Origin: Prevotella sp. UBA6429
Lineage (GTDB): Bacteria > Bacteroidota > Bacteroidia > Bacteroidales > Bacteroidaceae
Direction: 5' to 3'
NCBI GenBank assembly: GCA_002437285.1
Contig: DJOV01000003.1
Span: forward strand, 1-33,298
DNA length: 33,298 nt
Part shown: in pieces, positions 1-8,021 of the stretch
Layout: every line of letters starts with the position of its first letter
Numbering within the stretch: the stretch's first letter is position 1
Position numbers and translations under genes: made by a program
The notes under the pieces: model-generated
The model's database searches: none
The model's input: the letters and a program-made list of their open reading frames with translations, nothing else
Told to the model about the DNA's origin: nothing

Positions 1-11
1 ACCCTTTATCG

Positions 12-19
12 CAAAATTA
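12..19 (-). promoter_or_regulatory. Candidate -7 promoter element reading out of the left edge
   Basis: The minus strand reads TAATTTTG, an exact TAnnTTTG -7 element of Bacteroidetes sigma-ABfr. No TTTG box sits at the expected 19-21 nt upstream, so only half of the promoter is seen. If real it would drive a gene beyond the left edge. The rest of 1-223 shows no convincing gene. Confidence 0.25.
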
Positions 20-223
20 CCCCACGCAAATCGTGGCGCGACCGACAAAAATCGCCATTTTCGCGCTCTATTTCATCCGTCGTCCATGACAAACTTTTCG
101 ACCAAAAATCATGACAACGGTAGCGGTAAATTTGCCTGTGGTTTGGAAGAAATGGGGGTAAAATCCACAATAATGCATGTCCTCCTATTTCTCTTGTATA
201 AGGTTCCTTCATTTATGGCATAG

Positions 224-417
224 TCAAAATACGCTTTCAGTACAATGTTGAAAGAGTGACACATGCGCTTGCTGCTCCTGACTTTGCCGCATGCGCATGT
301 TGCGCTCGTCAACCATGCATACAGCTCGCCGTTCTCCTTCACCACGTCGTGGTATTGGAGAATCATTTGCCTGATGCGTGTGGCGAACCTGTCGATGATC
401 TTCTCGTTGGCATCCAT
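224..417 (-). pseudogene. Frameshifted, truncated remnant of a small coiled-coil protein
   Basis: An ATG at 417 opens a frame starting MDANEKIIDRFATRIRQMI and running to ...GELYA at about 316. This resembles, from memory, the start of the small coiled-coil protein encoded next to zapA in Bacteroidales. The expected continuation MVDERN is present but in another frame, beginning at the ATG at 316-314, so one base appears to be missing in the GCATGG context. The shifted frame ends at TGA 226-224 after about 30 residues and no longer looks like the family after the first ten. The first frame runs on to about 109 with unrelated residues. I read this as a decayed gene fragment. A sequencing error could explain the shift but not the missing C-terminus. 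The family assignment is from memory and tentative. Confidence 0.4.
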
Positions 418-507
418 TACGATACGATTTTCTGCAAAATTAAAACTTATCCCGAACAATCCAAATGTTTTCGCACCTTTTAGTTGGCCGGATGTTTCAT
501 TCTTGGT

Positions 508-2172
508 TCATTTTTCCAGGGATGGGACAGATGTGCCATCACCCACATCTTGGCCTTGGCGGGTGGCATCACCGAGCGCCTCTTTCAGTGGGACCCCAAG
601 CAATCCTTCTATCCTGTGGCATTTCCGGCTGATGACCGAGGGGGCGCGTTTCATGATTCTCGCTATGTCGGCCTGCTTGAATTCCAACTTCATGAGATAA
701 AGAAGGATAAGGTCCTTGTTTTCCAATTTGTCATTATAGGTGAGCAACTGCCGCCTCAGATTGGGATGCAATCTGTCTACAGCGTCGAATATTGCTCCCC
801 ACATGTCCGGCTGCAACTTCTCCATGGGACTGTCGGACAAGTCCTTTACCTTTTTCATGACGCTTGATATTTCAGGCGCAGTCTCCGCTCGCAGTTTCTT
901 GTCAGCATTGACCTTGTTCTGAAGGAAAGTGTGTTCAGTCTTCAATTTTTCCTTTTCCTCTTTCATCCTTCTCACCTCTGCTAGCATCTTAACCTTTTTA
1001 ATGTTGGACAAGTGTAAAACGGAGAGAACGGATAAGACAGCCGCCAACAGAATGATGATGCCAACCATATAGTATTCTTTCTTCTTCTGTTGGCTTTTTA
1101 GTTTCCCTATCCTCGCTTCTCTGATTTCTTCCAGCGATCGTTGTACCTTCGCGTTTTTCACACCCTCGGCATTCACCTCTTCTTGTGCTGAATCATAATA
1201 GCCCATTGCAAGCATGGCATATTTGAGAGCCGTGTGCCGGTCCTCCATTTCATGGGCTATAAGAGCAATGTTCTTGGCGAGTTCCGCCTTGTCGCTTGCC
1301 CTTTCCTCCCGCTGATAAGCCGTCAGGGTATACTTTAGGGCAGAATCAGGCTGTTGAAGCATTATGAAATAAGAAGCGATGGCGGCATAGACATTGGCTG
1401 GTATATTGGCTAACTTGTTTTTCGTTATAATCCCATATATGAATCCTGCTTGATCATACCTTTTATGATTGGTATAGAACCCTAATTGCTCACCTAAGTA
1501 ATCTATATAAGCATCTGTTTTATCCGCACCGATGATTCCCATGAGCGCTTTTAGATAGAATTCTTTGGCCTGTACCATTTTGCCACAAGATTCCGACATC
1601 CGCCCCATATCCTCGTAGGTCACGATGTCAACAGCATCCATCTTCTTTCGTATCTTATAGGAGATGGCCGCCTGTTGTAGGGCTTCTCTATGGTCTCCTA
1701 TTCTATAAAGTATTTCCGCGCTCTGTGAATGGACATTAGCGAAAGGCAAGGAGTCTTTCTTGTCTATCATATTGCTTTCCGCAACTCCTATAGCTTGCTC
1801 ATACATGATGATGGCAGACGGAAAGTCTCCCATGTCCCTGTATGTGCTTCCCATATAATAAAGGCTCTGGAGTTTGTCATGTACAGTTCCATGCTTCTGA
1901 AAATAGTCATTCAGACTGTTGATAGCGCTATCAGATTTATGACTGACAAACAATTTGTCTTCAATCTTATACTTGATAAGTTTGAGGCGCATCTGCTCAT
2001 ATTTGTCAAAGTTGCTGGTGTCTACATGGGAAATCTTCTCTAAAGACGATTGAGGATCGGTTTCAGCAAGCCAATCCTGTTGTTCTATGGTCTCGTTGTC
2101 CCTGTTGTTGCATGATCCCAAAGAAATGACAAGAAAGGCAACAACTCCAAGTATATTTGTGATTCGTTTCAT
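508..2172 (-). CDS. TPR lipoprotein with transmembrane helix and C-terminal HTH (regulator)
   Basis: A 554-aa protein. Residues 1-21 form a lipoprotein signal with lipobox LGSC (Cys21). Residues about 45-340 are helical TPR-like repeats (for example around 100-130 and 150-215). One transmembrane helix lies at about 368-388, followed by a charged coiled coil at about 390-430. The C-terminal part at about 485-525 looks like a sigma-region-4/LuxR-type helix-turn-helix (QADIARIMKRAPSVISRKCHR). The layout is sensory TPRs outside, helix, then DNA-binding tail inside. Bacteroidetes have similar membrane-tethered TPR regulators of unknown ligand. It is divergent from the VKOR/GG-peptide operon at 2424, with a 251-nt shared intergenic region full of repeats, so it probably regulates that operon. 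No clear -7/-33 promoter was found for it. The fold is fairly sure; the target is inference. Confidence 0.75.
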   Translation of the reverse strand: MKRITNILGVVAFLVISLGSCNNRDNETIEQQDWLAETDPQSSLEKISHVDTSNFDKYEQMRLKLIKYKIEDKLFVSHKSDSAINSLNDYFQKHGTVHDKLQSLYYMGSTYRDMGDFPSAIIMYEQAIGVAESNMIDKKDSLPFANVHSQSAEILYRIGDHREALQQAAISYKIRKKMDAVDIVTYEDMGRMSESCGKMVQAKEFYLKALMGIIGADKTDAYIDYLGEQLGFYTNHKRYDQAGFIYGIITKNKLANIPANVYAAIASYFIMLQQPDSALKYTLTAYQREERASDKAELAKNIALIAHEMEDRHTALKYAMLAMGYYDSAQEEVNAEGVKNAKVQRSLEEIREARIGKLKSQQKKKEYYMVGIIILLAAVLSVLSVLHLSNIKKVKMLAEVRRMKEEKEKLKTEHTFLQNKVNADKKLRAETAPEISSVMKKVKDLSDSPMEKLQPDMWGAIFDAVDRLHPNLRRQLLTYNDKLENKDLILLYLMKLEFKQADIARIMKRAPSVISRKCHRIEGLLGVPLKEALGDATRQGQDVGDGTSVPSLEK

Positions 2173-2258
2173 ATAGCATACAGCATTTACCGAAAAATTA
2201 CAAAAATCTAATATTCTTGCTGCATTTTTGGTCTAAAACTTCATCGCCACGATTGACA

Positions 2259-2281
2259 TTTATGCTTTTCTTTATGCTTTT
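2259..2281. repeat. Two tandem 11-bp direct repeats
   Basis: TTTATGCTTTT occurs at 2259-2269 and again at 2271-2281, a 12-bp period, directly next to the palindrome at 2282. It may be part of an operator region between the two divergent genes. Confidence 0.4.
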
Positions 2282-2297
2282 GTTGCCAAATGGCAAC
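2282..2297. promoter_or_regulatory. Palindromic operator-like site
   Basis: GTTGCCA-AA-TGGCAAC has perfect 7-bp arms with a 2-bp centre. It lies between the HTH regulator and the peptide operon, about 75 bp upstream of the -33 box of the latter. Its size and symmetry suit a dimeric DNA-binding protein; the binder is unknown. Confidence 0.4.
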
Positions 2298-2329
2298 GCC
2301 TTGCAAAACATTGCCGTTTGCTTAGCTAC

Positions 2330-2361
2330 CATATTGGAATGTAATAGCAACATATTGGAAT
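2330..2361 (+). promoter_or_regulatory. Two phased direct repeats upstream of the peptide-operon promoter
   Basis: CATATTGGAAT is found at 2330-2340 and 2351-2361, start to start 21 bp (two helical turns). The second copy ends 9 bp before the -33 box at 2371. This is typical activator-site geometry, with two protomers on one DNA face. The candidate binder is the neighbouring HTH protein, by inference. Confidence 0.5.
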
Positions 2362-2370
2362 AATATTTTC

Positions 2371-2401
2371 TTTGAGTGAAAGCTATAAAACGTTACTTTT
2401 G
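2371..2401 (+). promoter_or_regulatory. Bacteroidetes promoter for the VKOR/GG-peptide operon
   Basis: TTTG at 2371-2374, a 19-nt spacer, and TACTTTTG at 2394-2401 match the TTTG/TAnnTTTG consensus exactly. Transcription should start near 2408, giving a 5' leader of about 16 nt before the ATG at 2424. This supports 2424 as the true start of the short VKOR protein. Confidence 0.75.
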
Positions 2402-2423
2402 CATCATAGAAAACTAAAACTAT

Positions 2424-3191
2424 ATGAAAAAACTTTTCAAGCAATGGTGCCCAATGTGCCTTTCAGTCTTGGCGATTACTTGGTGCTTGTTTCTCATTTC
2501 ATTTGTTGGCGGAGCGTTTTGTTCCTCCGTCTTTCCATCATTGCCTTCTATTACATCTTTCACATCTGTCGTTGTAAGCATGTCTCTGTCGGCTGGGCTA
2601 ACATACTTGATTTGGCGTCAAGGAATCATGTCCAAGAAACTCGACAATGAGGAAATGTCCTATAGGACAATAAGATATAATAAAGGTATATTTGATGCGT
2701 TATTATGTAAACAGAAGAAAGTGAATGTGCCAGTAGATGGCTATGGCATCCTATTGGGCAATCCCAAAGGCTCGGTTCGCATCATTGAAGCATGCAATCC
2801 GTTTTGCGGGCACTGCGGAATAGCTCACGGTGTGCTCTGTGAACTTTTGGAGAACAATCCCAATCTGTGCTTGCAGATTATGTTTGTCATGGGTCCTGAA
2901 GATGCTGGTTACGATAAGACCCCGATAGACATGTTCCTTACCATGTCGAAGAACGGTGAAGACATGTCCTCAGCCCTTAAAGACTGGTATGCGCAGACTG
3001 TCAAGGATGCAGGCGTGTTTGGCAGGGAGCACTCGGTCTCTTTGTGCAGAAATAAAGAAAATGACGAGGAAGCCCGGAAAATGTCCGACTTCTGTAAGTT
3101 AATGGAAATAACCCACACTCCGACATTCTTCTTCAATGCGCATGAATTGCCCAGCCAGTATCAGGTGGGAGACCTAAAATATTTTGTATAA
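2424..3191 (+). CDS. Short VKOR-thioredoxin fusion protein (disulfide formation)
   Basis: A 255-aa protein. It opens with QWCPMCL (Cys9-x-x-Cys12), the quinone-site CxxC of vitamin K epoxide reductase proteins. Two hydrophobic helices follow at about 13-34 and 44-64. The rest is a thioredoxin/DsbA-like domain with NPFCGHC (Cys128-x-x-Cys131) and a likely cis-Pro in HTPTF near residue 233. Full-length Bacteroidetes relatives usually carry extra N-terminal VKOR helices, and some a C39-peptidase-like domain; these are missing here. The canonical promoter just upstream argues that the short form is what is transcribed, so it is either a truncated gene or a compact variant. It lies 17 nt ahead of a six-cysteine GG-leader peptide. 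The likely role is to oxidise that peptide at the membrane or in the periplasm. Confidence 0.75.
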   Translation: MKKLFKQWCPMCLSVLAITWCLFLISFVGGAFCSSVFPSLPSITSFTSVVVSMSLSAGLTYLIWRQGIMSKKLDNEEMSYRTIRYNKGIFDALLCKQKKVNVPVDGYGILLGNPKGSVRIIEACNPFCGHCGIAHGVLCELLENNPNLCLQIMFVMGPEDAGYDKTPIDMFLTMSKNGEDMSSALKDWYAQTVKDAGVFGREHSVSLCRNKENDEEARKMSDFCKLMEITHTPTFFFNAHELPSQYQVGDLKYFV

Positions 3192-3208
3192 CTAAAAACT
3201 TAATGATC

Positions 3209-3484
3209 ATGAAGAAGTTTAAATTCGTTCACTCTGATTTCAGCGAGGCACTATCGCGTGAACAGCTCAAGACGATTCTTGGAGGCGGTAGCGGATCCCA
3301 GCACTCAAGCTCAGTTGCAGATTGTCCAAGCGTTTTTGGCGGGGATTGTTCGGAAATCGGACAAAGCTGCTGGTATTCAGTTGGCGATGGCAACAAATAT
3401 CGAGGCAATTGCAACTGGATGCCTACGGGCACTGGAGCCAGCATGTTGTGTTGGGGAGGAAGTTTCAGGAAAAGATGCAAATAG
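3209..3484 (+). CDS. Double-glycine-leader, six-cysteine peptide (bacteriocin/RiPP-like precursor)
   Basis: An ORF of 91 aa from the ATG at 3209; an in-frame ATG at 3203 would add Met-Ile. The leader MKKFKFVHSDFSEALSRE... ends LKTILGG, the form of the Bacteroidales GG-type natural-product precursors, where a C39 peptidase/transporter cuts after Gly-Gly. The core of about 65 residues is rich in Gly and Ser. It has six cysteines (41, 49, 56, 70, 83 and 92, numbering from the 3203 start) and ends FRKRCK, so three disulfides are possible. No lanthipeptide or radical-SAM maturase is nearby; the only processing enzyme visible is the VKOR-thioredoxin protein in the same operon. No C39 transporter lies in the window, so export must come from elsewhere. 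A natural product role is inferred from the leader and context; activity cannot be read from sequence. Confidence 0.75.
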   Translation: MKKFKFVHSDFSEALSREQLKTILGGGSGSQHSSSVADCPSVFGGDCSEIGQSCWYSVGDGNKYRGNCNWMPTGTGASMLCWGGSFRKRCK

Positions 3485-3563
3485 CCTTGCGCTTACCCGC
3501 TATCTAATGCGGTAGGATTCAGCGAAAAGCTCTATAAAAACACCCCCTTTCAATGTGATAGCT

Positions 3564-5474
3564 ATGAATGGAAGAATTAAAAGTTTGTCCATGCTGTTAT
3601 GCTTGACGGTCTGTTGTGCCGCTTATGCCCAAAAGAATTTCAGCATATCTGGCTATGTCGTCGACAACCTATCGGGGAAGCCCCTTGAAGCCAAGGCTTT
3701 TCTGATGACCGAAGACAGCACGGTCGTTGACACGATAACCACACAGACAATGTATGGCAGCTTCGGCGAGTTGGCTTTCTATAACTTGAAGGCCCACTCA
3801 AAGGGAAAATATATCGTTCGCGTGACCAAGGAGGGTTACGTGGACGGCTTTGCCCACTGCGCCATCTGGAGCAACAGGCAGTCGCTGGTGTGGGCTAACG
3901 AGGTCCGATTGGTCAAGATTATGCCCACCCGAAACTTGCCGTAAGTGACGGTGAGAGCCACAAAGCTGAAAATGGTGATGCGCGGCGACACCATCGTCTA
4001 CAATGCCGACGCCTTCAACCTTGCTGACGGCTCGATGCTCGACGCACTCATCAGCCGGTTGCCTGGCACAACATTGACACGCGACGGACAGATATTCGTG
4101 CGGGGGAAGAAGGTGGAGAGCCTGCTTGTCAATGGCCGCGACTTCTTCGCGGGCAACCCCGAGGTGGCACTGCAAAACCTGCCTGCCTACATCGTGAACA
4201 AAGTGAAAGTGTACAACAGGTCGGGTTGGGCTTCTCGGGTCACGGGTAGCGACAAGGGCGACAAGGAAATCGTAATGGACGTGACCCTCAAGCGCGAATA
4301 TGCCAAGAACTACATCGGCAACCTGGAAGGCGGAATGGGCACCGCCCACCGTTGGATAGGCCGTGGCCTCGCGCTCAAGTTCTCGGACAAGGAACAAATG
4401 GTGGGCTTCTTCAACTTGAACAACCTGAACAACACCGACCGTGGCAGCATCGGCGGCAAGTGGTCGTCGGATGATGTGGCCAGCGGACTTGTGGCCACGA
4501 AGACGGCTGGCATCTCCTACCAAAACTACCTGCATGGTCAGTTAAGCCAGCTCCAAGGCGACCTGTGTTACACCCACACGGGCATCGACAATGAGGAGCG
4601 AAATGCCACTCAGACCTTCCTGCCCACAGGCGACGCCTGGTTGAAGAGCGTCTCAAGGGGCACACACAGGAGTGACCTGCTGAAAGGAAACATCAGATTG
4701 AATTTGGGTGTCAAGAACCTGAGCATCAGAAACCAGGCGGACTTCTCCTACACGAACCGAAAAGGATGGGGTAGCGACATGTCGCAGACCAACGACTCGT
4801 CGTCCGTGCTCAACCGCATGCTGCTGAGCAACAGCGATGAGGCACACAACTTCAATCTCAACCTCAGCACCAACTATACCTATTACATTCTCAAGATGGA
4901 CATGTTACGCTGGGGCCTCAACATGAGTTATAACAACCTCTCACAAAATCAATACTCCCTGTACGACGTAACCTTCCTCCGCAGCGACAGCCCGCGCGAC
5001 TATCGCAACAATTACCTCACATCGCCCAACCACGACCTCAAGATAGGAGCCAACCTGGGATACGACTACGCACTTCACGCTGACACCCTGTCGCTCGTCT
5101 ACCAATATCAATACGCTTATAACCAAGCGAGGAACAGGCTCTACCGCCTTGGCCTCAGCGCCTACGTGTCGCTGCCCTGGCACTTCCAGCTCAGCACCGA
5201 CATGACGATGCGGGCACGCCGCGGCTACCAGCAGCGTGAGATGAACACCACCGACTGGGTGTGGAACGCCCAGCTCACCCGCAGCTTCGCCAAGGGCCAC
5301 CTGGTGGCCAAGCTCCAGGGCGCAGACATCCTCCGCCAACTCTCCGCCACCTCCTATGCCGTCAATGCGCAGGGCCGCACCGAGACCTGGCACAACAGCA
5401 TACCCCGATACGCCATGCTCTCCCTCGCCTGGCGATTCAATGTCAGCCCAAGGCAGCAACATCCTCAAAAATGA
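3564..5474 (+). pseudogene. Outer-membrane beta-barrel protein with carboxypeptidase-like N-domain, interrupted by an in-frame stop
   Basis: The ATG at 3564 starts MNGRIKSLSMLLCLTVCCAA, a Sec signal peptide. A CarboxypepD_reg-like beta domain follows (FSISGYVVDNLSGKPLEAKA), then a plug-like region and a barrel rich in aromatic strands ending ...LAWRFNV. Codon 3942-3944 is TAA and the same frame continues without a shift as VTVRATKLKMVMRGDTIVYN. A single GAA to TAA change (LPEVTVRATK expected) explains it. Both halves add to about 636 residues, shorter than the roughly 750-900 aa I expect for this TonB-receptor-like family, so an internal barrel deletion near residue 520 is also possible. It is the third gene of the GG-peptide operon, 79 nt downstream, and may have moved the peptide or its target across the outer membrane. 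A sequencing error is the main alternative. Confidence 0.7.
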
Positions 5475-5502
5475 TGATTTTCCGCAAGTTAGCACTGTTT
5501 TG

Positions 5503-5534
5503 CTTGCTCATGCGGAGGGAAAGCCGTAACTTTG
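5503..5534 (+). promoter_or_regulatory. Promoter for pflB
   Basis: TAACTTTG at 5527-5534 is an exact -7 element. CTTG at 5503-5506 with a 20-nt spacer is a 3/4 match to the -33 box. The predicted start near 5541 gives a leader of about 135 nt before pflB. Confidence 0.55.
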
Positions 5535-5674
5535 CAAGCCGATAGCCTGCATACGGGTGAGGAGAAGACATTCTTTCGCCGCACCGGCACACACCGTCAC
5601 TGCAGCACGGGAGCAAAAGGCACCCGCCCGCGCCACCGTGTTACATTATTAATTCAAACCACACATTACGACTT

Positions 5675-7915
5675 ATGGTTTTACAAGACCTCCAACAAGA
5701 CTTCAAAGGTTCAAACTGGAAGCATGAGATTGACGTGAGAGACTTCATCCAGGCCAACTACGAGCCCTACGCGGGCGACGAGACCTTCCTGGCCGGTCCC
5801 TCCGAGAAGACTAAGAAACTGTGGAACCTTCTGTCCGCCCTTTTTGAGGTGGAGCGCGAGAAGGGAGTCTACGACGCCGAGACAAAGCTTCCCCAGAGCA
5901 TCGACACCTACGGAGCCGGATACATCGACAAGGACAGCGAGGTGGTGGTCGGCCTGCAGACCGACAAGCCCCTGAAGCGAGGCATCTTCCCCAAGGGAGG
6001 CATCCGCATGGTGGAGAAGGCGCTCAATGCCTACGGCTATGAGCTCGACCCCGCCACGAAGACCATCTTCACCAAGTACCGCAAGACCCACAACGAGGGT
6101 GTGTTCTCGGCCTACAACGACGACATCAAGGCCGCTCGCCATGCCCACATCATCACTGGCCTGCCTGACGCCTACGGCCGCGGCCGCATCATCGGCGACT
6201 ATCGCCGCGTGGCCCTCTACGGCACCGCCAACCTCATCGAGGAGAAGAAGCGCTACTTCAAGCGCATCGACATACAGGAGTTCACCGAGGAGATCGTGCG
6301 CCACCGCGAGGAGATCTCCGACCAGATCCAGGCCCTGAAGCAGTTTGAGCGCATGTGCGCCGCCTACGGCTTTGATGTCACCAAGCCCGCCACCAACGCC
6401 CGCGAGGCGGTGCAGTGGACCTACTTCGGCTACCTCGGTGCGGTGAAGGACCAGGACGGTGCCGCCATGTCGCTCGGCCGCGTCTGCGCCTTCCTCGACA
6501 TCTTCATCCAGCGTGACCTCAAGAACGGCACCCTCACCGAGGAGGAGGCCCAGGAGCTCATCGACCAGATGATCATGAAGCTGCGCATCGTGCGCTTCCT
6601 CCGCACGCCCGAGTACAACGACCTCTTCTCCGGCGACCCCATCTGGGCCACGGCCTCCATCGGCGGCATGGGCATCGACGGCCGCTCGATGGTCACCAAG
6701 ACTGACTACCGCTTCCTCCACACACTCTACAACATGGGTCCCTCGCCCGAGCCCAACCTCACCATCCTCTGGAGCGAGCGCCTGCCCGAGCCCTGGAAGA
6801 AGTATTGCGCCAAGGTCAGCATCGACACCAGCGCCATCCAGTATGAGAACGACGACCTCATGCGTGCCGAGCTGGGCGACGACTATGGCATCGCCTGCTG
6901 CGTCAGCCCGATGAAGATCGGCAAGCAGATGCAGTTCTTCGGCGCCCGCGCCAACCTGGCCAAGTGCATGCTCTACGCCATCAACGGCGGACGCGACGAG
7001 ATGTCGGGACAGCAGATCGCGCCCCGCTTCGCGCCCATCACCGGCGACTACCTCACCTACGAGGAGTTCATGCCCAAGTTTGAGCAGATGATGCGCTGGC
7101 TGGCCAAGACCTATGTCAACGCGCTGAAGATCATCCACTACATGCACGACAAGTACGACTACGAGGCTTTCGAGATGTCGCTCCACGACGGCGACGTCGA
7201 GCGCACCCGCGCCACGGGCATCGCCGGTCTCTCCATCGTCACCGACTCCATCGCCGCCATGAAGCACTGCAAGGTGCGCATCATCCGCGACGACAGCGGC
7301 ATGGCCGTCGACTACAAGATTGAGGAGGGCGACTATGTGCCTTTCGGCAACAACAACGACGAGACCGACGCCATCGCTGTCGACCTCACGGAGAAGTTCA
7401 TGGAGTATCTGCGCCAGCACCGCACCTACCGCGACGCCACGCCCACGCAGAGCTTGCTCACCATCACCTCCAACGTGGTCTACGGCCGCAACACGGGTGC
7501 CACTCCCGACGGCCGACAGAAGGGCGTGCCCTTCGCTCCGGGTGCCAACCCCATGAACGCGCGTGACGTCAAGGGTGCCGTGGCTGCCCTCTCATCGGTG
7601 GCCAAGTTGCCCTTCCAGCACTCGCGCGACGGCATCTCCTACACCTTCGCCATCACGCCCGGCGCCCTCGGCAAGGAGACCGCACAACGCGCGCAGAACC
7701 TCGTGGGACTGCTCGACGGCTACTTCACGCCCAACGGCGGACAGCACCTCAACGTCAACGTCTTCGACCGCCAGCTGCTCATCGACGCCATGGATCATCC
7801 TGAGAAGTATCCGCAGCTCACCATACGCGTCAGCGGCTACGCCGTCAACTTCGTGAAGCTCACTCGCGAGCAACAGCTCGACGTGCTCTCACGCACCATC
7901 AACCAGGGCCTGTAA
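5675..7915 (+). CDS. pflB: Formate C-acetyltransferase (pyruvate formate-lyase)
   Basis: A 746-aa glycyl-radical enzyme that converts pyruvate and CoA to acetyl-CoA and formate in the cytoplasm under anaerobic conditions. The adjacent catalytic cysteines are Cys408-Cys409 in GIACCVSPMK. The radical glycine is Gly721 in RVSGYAV, 26 residues from the C-terminus, the same distance as in E. coli PflB. The length is normal for the family (about 740-760 aa). Its activating enzyme follows at 8022, separated by a hairpin. Codons are strongly GC-biased at third positions, unlike the AT-richer locus to the left. No lesion was seen. Confidence 0.97.
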   Translation: MVLQDLQQDFKGSNWKHEIDVRDFIQANYEPYAGDETFLAGPSEKTKKLWNLLSALFEVEREKGVYDAETKLPQSIDTYGAGYIDKDSEVVVGLQTDKPLKRGIFPKGGIRMVEKALNAYGYELDPATKTIFTKYRKTHNEGVFSAYNDDIKAARHAHIITGLPDAYGRGRIIGDYRRVALYGTANLIEEKKRYFKRIDIQEFTEEIVRHREEISDQIQALKQFERMCAAYGFDVTKPATNAREAVQWTYFGYLGAVKDQDGAAMSLGRVCAFLDIFIQRDLKNGTLTEEEAQELIDQMIMKLRIVRFLRTPEYNDLFSGDPIWATASIGGMGIDGRSMVTKTDYRFLHTLYNMGPSPEPNLTILWSERLPEPWKKYCAKVSIDTSAIQYENDDLMRAELGDDYGIACCVSPMKIGKQMQFFGARANLAKCMLYAINGGRDEMSGQQIAPRFAPITGDYLTYEEFMPKFEQMMRWLAKTYVNALKIIHYMHDKYDYEAFEMSLHDGDVERTRATGIAGLSIVTDSIAAMKHCKVRIIRDDSGMAVDYKIEEGDYVPFGNNNDETDAIAVDLTEKFMEYLRQHRTYRDATPTQSLLTITSNVVYGRNTGATPDGRQKGVPFAPGANPMNARDVKGAVAALSSVAKLPFQHSRDGISYTFAITPGALGKETAQRAQNLVGLLDGYFTPNGGQHLNVNVFDRQLLIDAMDHPEKYPQLTIRVSGYAVNFVKLTREQQLDVLSRTINQGL

Positions 7916-7951
7916 GCCCCCTCAGTGGCGCCAAGAGACGCAACACAAAAC

Positions 7952-7994
7952 AAGCCAAATGCGATCCCTCACCCGGCAGGGAAGCATTTGGCTT
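7952..7994 (+). terminator. Hairpin between pflB and pflA (terminator/attenuator)
   Basis: AAGCCAAATGC at 7952-7962 pairs with GCATTTGGCTT at 7984-7994, with an inner stem TCCCT/AGGGA and an 8-nt loop, followed by a broken T-run (TTTCATTCTTT). It ends 27 nt before the pflA start. It probably lowers read-through so that the activase is made below PflB, or stabilises the pflB mRNA 3' end. Confidence 0.6.
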
Positions 7995-8021
7995 TCATTC
8001 TTTCCCAATAACACCATCACC

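Noticed and set aside
5711..7420. 569-codon open frame antisense to pflB
   Set aside because: It is a mirror of GC-rich codon use in pflB; its translation is low-complexity (Val, Leu, Gly, Asp, His) with no family features.
7959..8021. Longer N-terminus for pflA
   Set aside because: It starts inside the pflB-pflA hairpin and adds residues not seen in the family.
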